Shown: positions 1 to 12,030, counted from the stretch's first letter. The stretch: 64,000 nucleotides of DNA from Jacaranda mimosifolia (GCA_018894105.1 CM032122.1:31279404-31343403); one strand, 5' to 3'. Numbers and translations: made by a program. The notes: generated from the sequence alone by a model not told the origin.

Positions 1-952
1 TTTGACAAGATTGATTTTCAATAATATTATTTAAATATCAATTTGAATGTTTGACTTGCCACGAATTTAGAATTAATGACTTCACATAATTCTCATGAGA
101 TACATGGCACAGTGGAATTTAAAATTTAAAAAATTTAACAATTATAATTACAATTATAATTGGCATTCATACCCCATTACTATAGTGATTCATCGATTGT
201 ATAGTTATTTAATTCAAAATTAATGTTTAATTTACCTCTCAAACTTTTGGCTCTGACTGGTGAAGTGAGTTGGCCACACAAATTAATTTACAATCCCTAG
301 TGTTTACCTGGAAGAATTGATTAACCCTGCTTTTTTCCTTTTAATTATAAGTAAATTACATTTAGACGTACTCTAAATTTTAAATTTTTATTAAAGAACA
401 TTTTAGTTGGTAAATTATAATGATCGTTTGGTTAGGGGCAATAGAAAATTTACTTAAACTTTTCAACTAACATCATCATTTTCCTTCCAAACACTAATAG
501 TATTTGTAGCTGGTAATGTTACATTTTTTGAGAGAAGATTTTGATATTATGAAAGGTAAAGAAGAGAAGTTGGTATTTTGCTATTTCAAGGAGGGTGTAG
601 GTCTAATTAGCCTTTGATTAATAATTTCATATCAATTTTTTCATAGTATTAAATAGGTTTGTCCAGGTTATTATATGACTCTTTAAATTCACCAACAACT
701 CTCGAAACATGAATAATTAATTCTTTTGAAATTAATTCTTCAATATTTGAAAAAACTATCAAGATTAACATCTAAGTTATATATTATGATAGGAGCCTTT
801 TTAATAACGAGTATAGTACAAATAAGATTCTTCCATCAAGTAATTTCATAATAGATTTATTGTATAAGTTAGAGAATATCATCATAACAATATACGCATG
901 CATAGTATTTTCATTAAATGACTATGAAACTATTTTCTATTTGCCATCTCAC

Positions 953-2097
953 CTAAGTCACATAATCCTCCTCCCCCTACTGCCGCTCTAGCGCTCTGAT
1001 TGCGCTCTGGCGAATTAAGAGCGGGAGCGCCGCTCTAAGGCAACTTAAATTTTTTTAATTTGCCACTTAAGTTACATTAATTTGCGAACTTAATTTTTAT
1101 AGGAGGAGATTTAAAATTTACAAAATCTCGACTTAAATTTTTTAAAATCATGCTCTATTCATTACTAGTTTGCGCTTTATATTATTAAATCGCACTAAAT
1201 CTTACCCATTTATTTATTTTTGATAAAAATATAAATATTTATGTTAAATTATATTATATATAAAATAGATATATAAAAAAAGCCCCCCATGCTCAACCCC
1301 ACGACTTCACCCCCAATTTAAATCAGAACCCTTGAGTTTAAAAGTCAAAACCTATTTCCTCTTTCAACTTATAATTTTTAGAAATAAAATTCTCAAAACT
1401 CAAAATTCAAATCCTTTAAAATCAAACTCAAATTGAAAAGATGACAACAACTAATTGATATATTTTTGTTTATTTTTTAATTTGTCTGACACTTATGAGT
1501 CAAGTATGAAATTTGTGTTATTTTTTTTGCAATGATCTGGGACTTTTTTTATTTGATGGTAAGATAAAAATTTGTAAGCAGTTGTGTTTGTGGAAATTAT
1601 TTCTTATTCATGAACAATGAGATTCTTATTGTCTAATTTAGGTTTTTATTATTTCTCTAATTTTTAATTGACTTTGGATTATCAATGTTAAGATTTTGGT
1701 TTTTAATTTTTTTTAATGACACTTTTTTTTTTTTTGGTATTTTGGACAGCTAGTGCAATGCATAAATTCGATGTATATCATATTAGTCTAGTAAATAAAA
1801 ATATGTATTTATATGAGGTTGAATTGGATCAATTAGTCTTTTTTTATTGATAGTGAAAAAATTAAAAAATCTATTTGTTTGATCTTTTATGAGATAATAT
1901 TGAATCTTTTGACTCCTTATATTTATCTAATTATATTAGTATTTGCATATTTTTTTCTTCTTTGATCATATTTTATAGGAATATAGCATCTATATATATA
2001 ATATTTAATAATTATTTTTTAAATGTGCTCTAAGATGCTCCCGCTCCCATTTATTTATTTTTTTGCCGCTCTCGTGCTCCAACTTTATGTGACTTAG
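953..2097. mobile_element. Non-autonomous hAT-like DNA transposon (1145 bp)
   Basis: Perfect 13-bp terminal inverted repeats, CTAAGTCACATAA at 953-965 and its reverse complement at 2085-2097. Flanked by an 8-bp target duplication (catctcac 945-952, tatctcac 2098-2105, one mismatch). The other duplication copy shows the uninterrupted site (catctcactatgg near 31350). Subterminal DNA is GC-rich with repeated GCTCT/GCTCC words, and gagcgggagc near the left end is inverted near the right end. The interior is T-rich with no transposase reading frame. The 8-bp duplication and subterminal repeats fit the hAT superfamily, though the terminal bases are not the usual CAGGG/TAGGG. Confidence 0.8.
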
Positions 2098-3042
2098 TAT
2101 CTCACTATGGCCAGGAACTTTCTAAATGAAGGAGCGTGGTAGATATGTGATGACTCCTTTATTGATTCCATAAACCTCTACATATGATTAAATTATATAA
2201 AAAATATTCTATTTTATACTGAGAAAAAAATTAAAGTGCAACTAGTTAATACAATATATTTAGTAGTGTCTCAGGTCAATGATTAATATTGTACTCTCAT
2301 AACATAAAAAATTCATATTTGATAAATATTATATTTAATTAAATTTTTTAATAAGGGTAGTATAGCAAATTGTTTTCCAACAAACTCCTACGTATACATT
2401 CTCGTATCTCAACATCAGTATCTAAGAAAAGAGATATTGTCCTTGTGAGGATCAAGCATATGTACAAGTCTAATTGAATTATTGATGTATCATCTCGATA
2501 ATTTTACAATTTAGAATAATCTGATAGGAAAGCCAAAGAGATATTATGATCCCCTATTATATATACACAACAGTACTCCATAGCTATATATGATATAAAT
2601 GCATCATATATTTTTAACTAAAGATGTAAATAAAGATGAAAATGTATCTAATTAATTGATATTGTATACATAATAAGAGTTTATTAGAAAATATAAAAGC
2701 ACTATTTTAATTAGCTCGATAAACACTCTAACAATTAATTTGGCGACACTATGTGAGCGTTGTTTAGAAAAGCGAATGTTAAACCTAATAAAAGGGATTA
2801 TCTAGCAAACTTTAATATCTCATAAGTTTGGATGCAAAACTCCCTCTAAGGAAAACAAAGTACATATTTTCATGTCATTATTTTCCTTGAATTTTGTTAA
2901 GTTAGATATTTTTTTAAGAAAATATAAAATGTCAACATACCGATACAAAAATTGTTATCAACTTAAGATGACACATTTATTCATTTTATTTTTTATTTAA
3001 AATATTAGAAAATTGGGAAGAGCTAAATCCAACAATTATAAC

Positions 3043-3543
3043 TCACTTCCGAATAAGATGACCACTAACAAGTGACATTCTAACTAGTACTTTATTTTGC
3101 AAATTTTGGTTATTCAATTGAGGCACCATTCTACCTAAAACAGGTTGACAATCATTGATAAATCTATCACACTTCCCTACATGAAAAAGTATGTCTCTAT
3201 AATCTCCTCGTGCAAATGCCAATTTTGCATCTTCAAATTGATCCAACAAAATTTCATACCCGGTTTCACAAATTTTGTAAAGGTTTTGTATTTCTTTACT
3301 CTTCGCCGTAGCTTTTGCTTTTCGTATGAATATAAGGGTGTTGGTGCCATAAATTAATGTTTGGGTAAGAGCTATTTCAGTTAATCCTTTAATATCTGTC
3401 ATGGGAGTAATCAAATGTTTATTGAAAACGTCTCCACAAAAATTAAAATCATTAGTCTGCTTACAAATTTCATTGATCAATGCTTGAGTATCACCAACAC
3501 ATAAGGAATAGGGCATCAAAAGAAAGAGGACCACAATTGGCAT
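3043..3543 (-). CDS. PMEI/invertase-inhibitor family protein, 5' nonsense mutation (probable pseudogene)
   Basis: Encodes a small four-helix-bundle inhibitor-like protein with an N-terminal hydrophobic signal peptide (MPIVVLFLLMPYSLC), so the product would be secreted to the cell wall or vacuole. The cysteine pattern is C-x6-C near the mature N-terminus, then YKIC, then GKC and NDC. It shares about 92% of residues with the paralogue at 32292-32816 over 166 aligned positions. The ATG equivalent to the paralogue start is at 3567-3565, but the sixth codon is TGA (3552-3550), where the paralogue has TGG (Trp). The listed start is the next in-frame ATG, at 3543, which keeps a shortened signal peptide. 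Translation would need reinitiation or a downstream transcription start, so this is probably a young pseudogene. Family membership rests on motif and architecture. Whether the target would be invertase or pectin methylesterase cannot be told. Confidence 0.7.
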   Translation of the reverse strand: MPIVVLFLLMPYSLCVGDTQALINEICKQTNDFNFCGDVFNKHLITPMTDIKGLTEIALTQTLIYGTNTLIFIRKAKATAKSKEIQNLYKICETGYEILLDQFEDAKLAFARGDYRDILFHVGKCDRFINDCQPVLGRMVPQLNNQNLQNKVLVRMSLVSGHLIRK

Positions 3544-3634
3544 CAAGGATCAATTAGTAGAACCCATTTTCTTAGTATTTGATTTCTCAAGAGGTTTAAA
3601 TAAACAATGATTTTTGTTGGTGCTAATTAGGTCT

Positions 3635-3643
3635 CTATATATA
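3635..3643 (-). promoter_or_regulatory. TATA box of PMEI-like copy 1
   Basis: On the minus strand the sequence reads TATATATAGAGACC, about 70 bp before the ancestral ATG at 3567. The same element and spacing occur at 32884-32894 before the intact paralogue. Confidence 0.5.
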
Positions 3644-4616
3644 CACCTAAGATATTATACAAAGTTCAAGTTTGGACACCATTTTTTTAATGTATTTAAT
3701 TAGCATACTGGAGACATATCACTTTTTGGCCAATTGAGAAGTGACACGTATAAAATAATATGCTAGTTATTAATTTAAAATTTTCTATTTATATTTTGAA
3801 ATTTACTAAATTTAATTCCAAAAGATAAATAGTTAATTTTGATTAATACTCTAGTATTTATTTTATGTTCAAATCAAATATTGATAAGTGTTAAACATGA
3901 AGTGTCTATGCCTATGGACCAATTAAATCAAAGAAATTTAATACTATATCTTGATATTTGATATTATATCTTCACACTTGATATTATCTTATCAAAGAGA
4001 TAACCCTCAAAGAAGTTCAAGTCAATTTGGAAGTCTCCCATTAAACATCTATATAAAGGGGGTGACCAAAGCTCATTCAACACACAACACAAATTCCAGC
4101 AAGTGAGAGGAGCTTTGGAGGAGTCCAGCAATTCTCTCAATCAAATTCAAGGAGATCCACGACGTTCAAGGCATTCTTTGCAGAACTCATCATATTTGGG
4201 CATTTGATTTGAGATTAAGGTGTGAAGCCCTCGAATTGGAGTATTTTATTCAAATTAAATTCAAGGAGATCAATGACGTTCAAGGCATTCTTCACAAAGC
4301 TCATATATTTTGCATTTGATTCAAAATTAAGGTGCGAAACCCTCAAATTGGTGTTATTTTCTTCAAATCAAATTTAACGGGATCCACGACATTCAAGGTG
4401 TTTTCCGCGGAGCTCATTAAATTCAAGATCATATTTTGAAGATTAGAGATCGAATTCACATTTGATAAGTTTCAATTTTTATTTTATTTGTACGATTTTT
4501 CTTGTCTTGTAATTTTAATTTTGTAGACAAAGAAATTTGCGCTTACAAATTTTTGGCTCGCCCAATGGGACTATCTCTACTTCTCATCTCTTTCCTTCAT
4601 CAAGGTTGAATATCAA

Positions 4617-5713
4617 ATGGCCGCCAACAAGCTTGCTTCATTGAAAATTACTACTTCAAATTCCTCAAGTGCCGGAGCAAGAAGTGTCGACGTCATCACA
4701 AGAAGTTGCAATCATATTTGGAGGTGGCTCCTTCGCTTGCTGTAGAAAAGGCGTTGCCGCATTTTATTTATATGAATAAAGATAGTGGAGACTCAAAGGA
4801 GGAATTCACATCATCCATTCCCCACTCAACATCAAATTCCTTGAGTATGGTAATGGTGATGGTGACAAGTGCTACAACTTTGGAGAAATAAATTTCAAAC
4901 TTGATAAGGGCTATTGAAGGACTCACAAAGCATGTTCAAGAGCGAGACTTTCAAATCTCCAAATTGACGAGCAAAGTGGACAATTTTGATGCAAGTTGCA
5001 TGGTGGAGAAACAAACTGAGGCTCAGGATGAAGGCGAAACACCCATAAAGAAACAGTCAACCGAAAATGAAAAGACTGCAAATAAAAAACTACAAGTTTC
5101 CACTGATGGATTAGTTCCCATTAAACTATTGAAGGAGTTCATCATGGAGACTATCAAATACAAGCTTGATGGAAGTTTTAAGTTGTCTATGACTTACTCT
5201 AAGCTATATACTTAAAGGATTGACAACTTGAAGATGCCAATTAGTTACTAGCCCCCAAAGTTTCAGCAATTCGATGGCAAGGGCAACTCAAAGCAACATG
5301 TGGCTCATTTCATTGAGACTTATAATAATGCTGGGACATATGGAGATCATCTAGTCAAGAAATTTGTTCAACCGTTAAAGGATGATGCTTTTGATTGATA
5401 TATTGACTTGAAAGCAGACTCTATTGATAGTTGGGGACAATTGGAACAAGAGTTTCTCAATCGTTTCTACAGTACTCGAAGGACAATTAGCATGATAGAA
5501 CTCACCAACTCTCGCCAGTGGAAAGAAGAACCTGTGATTGACTACATAAATCGCTGGAGAAATTTAATTCTTAATTGTAAAGATCAATTATCTAAGGCTT
5601 CAGCCATTGACATGCGCACCCAAGGAATGCATTGGAGTCTTTGCTACATACTTCTAGGAAATAAACCAAAAACTTTTGATGATTTGGCAACTCGTGCATA
5701 TATATTGAAATGA
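4617..5713 (+). pseudogene. Ty3/gypsy-type gag remnant
   Basis: Fragments in shifting frames encode a retrotransposon Gag: an ATG at 4617 (MAANKLASLK), a coiled-coil-like stretch from 4901 (LTKHVQERDFQISKLTSKVD) and a core at about 5250-5713. The core reads PPKFQQFDGKGNSKQHVAHF, then FDWYIDL at the position where the family has WY..L, then SWGQLEQEFLNRFYSTRR. That order is typical of the Retrotrans_gag domain. A TGA replaces the Trp codon at about 5397 and there are frameshifts upstream. No zinc knuckle was seen. In an intact element Gag would package the element RNA in cytoplasmic particles. Confidence 0.65.
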
Positions 5714-5802
5714 GCATGAATTTTGATGTGCAAGAAGACTCAAGTGATGTCGATGATGATGAAGATGTTGGGGTTAATTAATTTTTATCTCCAAATTCCA
5801 AA

Positions 5803-6520
5803 TGCTCCTTGATAAGAGCCAAAACTATCAATAATGCTCCTAAATAAGAGCATAAACTATCTAAAACTCTTAAGTCTTTAAATATCTAAAATCCACGACT
5901 CAAGTCTCAAAGACTTCAAGTAAGGCTCAAGTCTCCAAGTCCAAGACTCAAATTTTTAAGTCTCCAAATCAAAGACTAAAGTATTCAAGTCAAAACTCAA
6001 GTTTCGAAGTCTTCAAATTCCAAACTCAAGTATGCAAATCTCTAAATCCATGACTCAAGTCTTCAAATTCTAGACTCAAGTCTCCAGATGTCCAAATTCA
6101 AGACTCAAGTCTTCAAGTTTTCAATTTAAAGACTCAAATCTTCAAGTCTTCAAATCCAAAACTCAAATCTTCAAAATCCAAGTGCTCCTAGATACGAGCA
6201 TAAACTATCTGAAAATTTTAAATTAAAGTTTACCCATGTGCTCTTTGATAAGATCTTAAAGCATCAATAAGGTTCCTAGAAACAAGCATAAACTATCTAA
6301 ATATTCAAAGTCTTCTCATGCGCTCCTTAATAAGAGCTTAAACTTTCAATAAGGCTCACAGGACAAGCATAAATTATCTAAATATTCAAACTCTCGCAAT
6401 GTACTCCTTGATAAGAGTGTAAATTGTCTATTAAGTCAAACTCAATGTACTCCTTGATAAGAGTCTAAACTGCCAATAATACTCCCAAATAGTCTAAACA
6501 ATGTGCTCCTTGTTTGTCAA
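5803..6520. repeat. Degenerate tandem repeats at the 3' end of the gypsy fragment
   Basis: Two interleaved motifs. One is an 18-20 bp unit of the type aagtctccaaatccaagactc, repeated through about 5875-6180. The other is gctccttgataagagc followed by ataaactatc, recurring near 5806, 6240, 6312, 6403 and 6448. There is no coding potential. Such tracts are common between pol and the 3' LTR of some large gypsy clades. Assignment to this element is by position. Confidence 0.6.
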
Positions 6521-6720
6521 AGCTTAATGCTTTAGGGTGATGAAAAAAAGTATATAGTTTAGTTTAAATATTAAAAAAGCCAAAAAAACAACATGATAGA
6601 AGGCAAACGTACATAATGATAAAAGCTATTATATTGAAATTACATATAATTATTTATTTCATATTTTATTTAAATAAAAAAAACTAAAAAGATTAGGGAG
6701 AAGCCAATTAAATCCAGTAA

Positions 6721-7257
6721 TTACGACTCAGTCCCAATAAGCTGGCTACTAACAAGTGACATCTTAACTAGCACTCTATTTTGTAAATTCTGTTTGCTCA
6801 ACTCAGCTACCTTATTGCCCAAAACAGATTGACAATCAGTAACAAATCTATCGCACTTTTCAACATCAAAAACCACACTTCTATAATCTCCTCCTGCAAA
6901 TGCGAATTTTGCATCTACGAATTCATTCTGCAATGCTTCATACGTAGTTTCGCAGATTTTGTAAAGATTTTTGATTTCTTTATTCTTTTCATTGGCTTCT
7001 GCTTTTTGCACGAATATAAGGGTATTGGTGCCGTTTATTAACGTTTGGGAAAGAGCTATTTGAGTCAATTCTTTGATATCTGCGGTGGGGTTGTACAAAT
7101 TTTGATTATAAACATCTTTGCAAAAAGAGAAATTATTTGTCTGATGACAAATTCGATTGATCAATGCTTGAGTTGGATCATCACTCAAGGAATGTGGCAT
7201 CAAAAGAAAGAGGACCAACACTGGCATTAAGGAACAAAGAGTAGAACCCATTTTCAT
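6721..7257 (-). CDS. PMEI/invertase-inhibitor family protein, secreted
   Basis: Intact single-exon gene of 178 codons. ATG at 7257 is the first in frame. The ATG at 7251 (MGSTLCSLMP) aligns with the starts of the paralogues and may be the real start. Residues 3-26 form a signal peptide ending near HSLSDD. The mature protein shows the PMEI cysteine layout: C-x8-C in the N-terminal hairpin (ICHQTNNFSFC), YKIC in the bundle, TDC near the C-terminus, and a fifth cysteine (EKC) seven residues before TDC. Two N-glycosylation sequons (NFS, NGT) are present here and absent from the other copies. Members inhibit acid invertases or pectin methylesterases in the apoplast. The sequence does not decide which. 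It is the most diverged of the four cluster members. Confidence 0.85.
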   Translation of the reverse strand: MKMGSTLCSLMPVLVLFLLMPHSLSDDPTQALINRICHQTNNFSFCKDVYNQNLYNPTADIKELTQIALSQTLINGTNTLIFVQKAEANEKNKEIKNLYKICETTYEALQNEFVDAKFAFAGGDYRSVVFDVEKCDRFVTDCQSVLGNKVAELSKQNLQNRVLVKMSLVSSQLIGTES

Positions 7258-7322
7258 AGTATTTCTATTCTCAAGAGTTCTAAATAATCGAATGATTTTT
7301 GGTGATATGCTAACTTAGGTGT

Positions 7323-7331
7323 CTATTTATA
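7323..7331 (-). promoter_or_regulatory. TATA box of PMEI-like gene 6721-7257
   Basis: Minus strand reads TATAAATAGACACCTAAG, a textbook plant TATA box 66-80 bp before the two candidate ATGs. The CACCTAAG or near-identical word just 3' of the TATA box is shared with the copies at 3635 and 34562. Confidence 0.6.
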
Positions 7332-7479
7332 TGAATCATATAAAGTTTGACTTTTCAACCCACAATCTTTCTAATGTAATTAATTTCATGATTAACTAAT
7401 TACAATGCATTAGTTCTTCATATATATATTCTGCTTCACAAAATATTACATTATCTTGACTATCAAACAATACAAGATA

Positions 7480-8160
7480 TAACAATAATCCAGCAAGAAT
7501 GGCATATTTTGGAATTTGCCATTTCCATATTGTTCCAATTATGGTGACTCTGGAATCTAGATGTTTTGGTTTAAGCAATTTAAAAGTTTGATTTACAATT
7601 TTGACAATATTTTTCATGATTTACAATTTTGACATGATTGATTTTTTGAGATATAGTTAAATACCAATTTGAATCTTTGACTTGCTAGAAAATTAGAATT
7701 GGATTCCTATAATTATCACTTTACGTGGCACATTAGAATTCAAAATTTTCATAAAAAACAATCATAATTACCATCATTATAGATTAATTAGATGATTATT
7801 TAATTTAAAATTAAGACCGAATATACCATTCAACTTCTGACTTTTTTTCTTTTTTGAGGGAGAGAGTATTACATATGACGAATTTTTTATTCTTTCAAAA
7901 AATAAATATTTCTCTATTCTCGGATCAAATAAATCAAAGTATAAACCAAATACAATGCACATAAAGTGCATAACGCGCCCATTTTGGGTCGAACACAAGA
8001 CCTCTGATATACTAGAGGAGACAAATGCCATTTGGGCTATAAGCCCCTGGACATTCAACTTCCGACTTATGAAGTGTACCACTTAGCCCTTTATGTGCAC
8101 ATTTGTATCCTAGAGCTCCCAATATTTCTATTCTGAAATCGATTTACACTTAAACTCTCA
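7480..8160. repeat. Conserved 5' flanking block of the PMEI-like gene, interrupted by a SINE
   Basis: The stretch upstream of the promoter (for example gttccaattatggtgac, tttgacttgctagaaaatta, ttatttaatttaaaatta) is recognisably the same as 33050-33430, 30389-30740 with 24965-25049, and 1-330. It was probably duplicated together with the genes. A 208-bp SINE at 7844-8051 splits it. Confidence 0.6.
7844..8051 (-). mobile_element. tRNA-derived SINE, minus orientation
   Basis: A near-perfect 17-bp target duplication (CATTCAACTTCYGACTT) sits at 7827-7843 and 8052-8068. Read on the minus strand from 8051, the head contains a pol III box A (TAGCCCAAATGG) and, about 35 bp on, a box B (TGTTCGACCC). 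The element ends in an A-rich tail (plus strand tttttctttttt, 7844-7855). The total is about 208 bp, normal for plant SINEs. There is no coding capacity; it moves with LINE machinery. Confidence 0.8.
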
Positions 8161-8381
8161 CTTGATATATAATTTACACATTGTTTTGGAGAAACATAAC
8201 CAAACATATCATCTTTTTTCCTCCAAAACACACATTTCTCAATATATATATATATATATTATATGTATTTTATTATTATTCTAACATTAAAAAAATTACT
8301 CAATTCCATTTTCATCCCAAAATTCCACAAAAAAATATTGATTTGAGTACTACAGTAAAAAATGTCTGCCGGCAAACATAA
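8100..8381. other. Intergenic DNA, AT-rich
   Basis: No gene seen. It contains a (TA)n run at about 8241-8260. The sequence up to about 8160 still resembles the PMEI 5' flank. Confidence 0.5.
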
Positions 8382-8499
8382 GGCTTTGTTCTTTTATATT
8401 TTTTAAAAATATTTTCCAACTCCCAAGATAGCCCCAAAATGTGTATACAATCTCCAATTATTCTTCCAAAAAACAAAAAATTTATACCCAAAAAATTCC

Positions 8500-11450
8500 C
8501 TCCCAAAATATTTTCAAAATACCCAAACCTACCTTGAACCCTACCTTAACACCCCTAAGCAGTCTTGTATGTCCCTTACTCACCCCCCACTCCCGTCTTC
8601 TCCATCTTCATCCCTCCCTCTCCAGACCCTTATTTCCCTTTCAAGTTATCCATGTTTCGCTGTAAAACCCATTCACTAGCATCGATCGACATGGTTCAAC
8701 TCGATTTGTTATGGGTTGTAAGAAAAAAATAATTCTTTTGGGGCTTTTTATATACATCCATTGAAGATCGTTGTAAACGATGTTCATCGTTTTACATATA
8801 TCGATTGAAGGTCGAGATTTTCAATTATGGTCTTGGGCTTACTACAAATAATGTGTCCCTTCATTTTGCTTTGTTGTTCGTGAATTGATTTTTCAGAAAA
8901 GGATTCCATGGGCTCCGATTTAAGGCTGAGGATTTTCCATTCCAGTGTGAATACTGTGTTGGTAGGTTTGACCGAAATGGGTATTTCAGACCTTTTTCAT
9001 CTTTATTTATTGCTTTCACATGACAATATTGCATCCTCTGTTCTTTTATTTTTTGCCTAATCTACACGCAGTCTGAGTTGGGGGTGTAGTTATAGGCCAA
9101 ATGACTATGGGTGAGGATTACCTTTCAACACTGTGATATAGTTTTTGTGGTTCTTTCATTTGTTTCTATAAAAGTCTCCAGTGCATGGGTATTGCTATTT
9201 TAGTGTACATGTGTTCTGTGATTTTGAGTATTGAAATTGGTTCGATGGGTCTTGTCATATATATGTTGTTCACCTCCATACGTATGTGTTAATGAGGTTT
9301 TTTTATTATGCATTTTAATTATGCAAAGTTGGATTTTACTTCTCTAAATTTATGCTAACTGTGTGGGGGATCCTCTGTTTAATTGATCTCGTTTGGTATT
9401 ATAGGGTTTGAGGTAAATTATTTCTGTACTTTTGAAGATTATTGAGTTGAACATGATATTATATGTGGTTGAGTAGTTGCAAGAAGCTTATTTGGCTTTT
9501 TTGTACAAATTTACATTGCCACTTTTTCGGTGAACAATACATGGCTGTAGTATTACAATTGCTGGTGCTTATGTAATGTTACTGTGTACCACTGATACGT
9601 GGCTATCACATTTTCCTCACATGCTATGCAGTAACTTCATCCTAGCTTGCTTTTGTGTTCTTTAAGTAAGGCTGACAAACACAGTATGTGATATCACATC
9701 TAATTTAAAATTTTGGAACAAGAAGTTCATGGTTTATGGTTGCATGTCCTTTACCTATGACCTAAATTTGTTCTATATATACATCTCCTAACGATTCTCA
9801 AACTATCTTACCATTACACACTATCACTCTCTTTTCAACTACTCATACACTGTACACACTTGCGCAAGAGCTAACCAAACATCTTCCGACTGTGGGGACA
9901 ATTTCGGGGCTACTGGGAGCGTAGATGTTGATCCTGGAAAGGGATATTTGAAAGATTCATCTATATTTTTAGCTCTTCGTTCTACTATGAGTTTTTATAA
10001 ATTCCTTTCTTTGTTGGAGTTACTTAGGCATGTTGTAAATTATGACTTGTTGTGTATATTGAATGATTCAAAATACTTTATGAGTTTTGTGATGCTTCCT
10101 TGTAAGAGGATTATATGGTAGTTTGAATGTTGTTTCATATACTTTCTCACTATTTATGAAATAGGGTGTGATTTCTTCAAATTTCTTTTCTTAGTTGCTT
10201 GCTAAGTTGCTTGAATGGTCTAATACATGCCAACTACTAATGTAAAGGTGTAATACTTGGAATTTCTCCACCCCTTGACTAGAGAAGTAAGTATACCTTA
10301 GTCACCATTACATGATGTTGTTGGAGGCAACTTATTTGCCTTCATTTTATACAACCAAAATTATAGGGGGACTTAATTCTGTCTAGCAAAAAACTTACTA
10401 CCATGAAACAGTCACTGCTGATTGCAATGGTGCAATCCTGTGTGTTGTTAGGCTTTGTGTATAGAGTTAGTCACTTTGGTATCTTAAGTGTTGAGTGTTG
10501 AGTAAAGAGTCTTTTATGTTATCACTCCATATGTGGTCTTTCTTTTGAGCTCATAATTCAACCTAATAGTGGAGCCTTCTGTCTGCATTATTAGCTCTCT
10601 ATATGGGGTATTTGTTGCTATCCAGATGGTAATGTGACCTGTCTCCATATAAGGTATTTGTTGCTGTCCAGATGGTAATGTTACCTGTTATTAACACTCA
10701 TCTTGTGTCTTTCATGTCTGGTAGTGGCTTTGATGTGCAGTCCATCTAGGGTGTTTGGTGGTTACAGTTAGGGATGTGTGGTGAATATCATATTAGCATT
10801 TCTAAAATGTTTTTTAGGATTGGTTGGCTATTTCTTCATATATATATAGTCTATTAGTTGGCTGCAGGGGGTGTTTAGGTGTCTTTCATACAGTTGGGAT
10901 TAGTTCATGTGTGTCAAGAAGAATTTAAAACTATGTCAAACCATGTTTAAGGTGTTTGATGTATGTATGGAGTGATAACACATTGAAAAGAAGCGTGGGA
11001 GTGCACATGAAGAGAAGTGGCTTCTTATGTCATGCTCCCAAGCAAATCACCCAACATTTTCAGGTGGAATCCATTGACTTCTATCCCTTTTGATATGAAA
11101 GGGCTGTAATTGAAGGATGAGTGCACAATTGTAGTGGTAATTGAAGGTTGTCCCTTTTGCTCCTTTGTTGTTGTCTTTAGTTAGTAAATTTTTTTTAAAA
11201 TTTATGTTGGACATTATTAATTAGGTGTATAAACCATATTGTTATAAACAGACATTGTCGTTAGTTAATATTTTTGTATTAATGGAGAACTGTTTATAGT
11301 TATGATTCCCTTCAAGAATGATTTTGATGTTTGGTAATATACGATTTACTGTTCATTTTTATTATAAGTAATATGGACTTCATTCTTGCAATATTCCTCT
11401 TAATCTGTTTAATTGAATTAGTGCTCAGCTCATGTTAATTATATTAAAAT
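8500..11450. other. Non-coding left part of the PIF/Harbinger composite
   Basis: No sustained reading frame on either strand. The base composition is more balanced than the surrounding DNA and could be 5' leader and intron of the element. A tandem duplication of about 56 bp (gtatttgttgctatccagat, then the same with one change) lies at about 10597-10690. Confidence 0.4.
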
Positions 11451-11569
11451 GGGGTTTGGTCACCACTTAATTTGGCTCTTATTTTAACAAAGTGTTTATT
11501 ATATTTACAATATATGCATTTTAGACAAATTAATTCAATTAAAAGTTTATAATTCTAATTTACTTTTAA

Positions 11570-12030
11570 TTGGAAGAATAAAATAATTTAAATTTAATAT
11601 GGACATGAACGTAATTGAATAATTTATAAATACGTGCTTATTTTCATTCCTATAAGAAAGATGTAATTGAATTTTACAAAATTATTTCAATTAATTATTT
11701 AAATTCTATTTAAATAAATAGAAACATATGGACTTTTTTTCAATCCAATAAGAAAATAGTAATTAAATTATGCAAAATTATTTAAATAAATTATTTAAAT
11801 TTTATTTAAATAAAATGGCAATAAATGAGCTTATTTTCATTCCTATAAGAAAGATGTAATTAAATTTTGCAGAATTATTTTAATTAATTAATTTAAATTT
11901 TATTTAATTAAATACCGACAAGTGAGCTTATTCTCATTCCAACAAAATAGTAATTAAAATTTGGAATATTATTTAAATAAATTATTTTAAATTTTATTAA
12001 ATAAAATAGCAACAAATGAACTTGTTTTCA
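11570..12030. repeat. AT-rich minisatellite, about 100-bp unit, 4-5 copies
   Basis: Units carry gcttattttcattcctataa followed by gaaagatgtaattaaattt and a run of tttaaat words. They start near 11635, 11740, 11828, 11927 and 12018. Copies differ by substitutions and small indels. There is no coding potential. Confidence 0.6.

Larger units (their letters stand above)
1..3705. repeat. Segmental duplication, copy 1 (partner 30428-32955)
   Basis: Bases 1-3705 match 30428-32955 nearly base for base, through intergenic DNA, a PMEI-family gene and its promoter. Without the 1145-bp insertion at 953-2097 and its 8-bp target duplication the two copies are almost equal in length (about 2.55 and 2.53 kb). 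Similarity fades after about 3705/32955, upstream of the TATA box. The copy runs off the left edge of the window. Bases 1-330 resemble the 5' flank found upstream of the other PMEI genes, so a further inhibitor gene may lie just outside the window. Confidence 0.9.
3889..6520 (+). mobile_element. Truncated Ty3/gypsy-like LTR retrotransposon (5' LTR, gag, repeat tail)
   Basis: A probable 5' LTR spans 3889-4547, starting TGTTAAACATG and ending GCGCTTACA. The primer-binding region follows at once (TTTGGCTCGCCCAATGGGAC, 4551-4570). The LTR contains about three imperfect copies of a 110-120 bp unit (ttcaaggagatccacgacgt and variants). A broken gag follows, then a long repeat tract. No protease, RT or integrase and no second LTR were found, so the element is truncated at the 3' side. 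The host gene flank resumes near 6520. Confidence 0.65.

Noticed and set aside
7396..7617. 73-codon open frame on the minus strand upstream of a PMEI-like gene
   Set aside because: Covers the conserved 5' flank, is not open in the other copies and has no motif.
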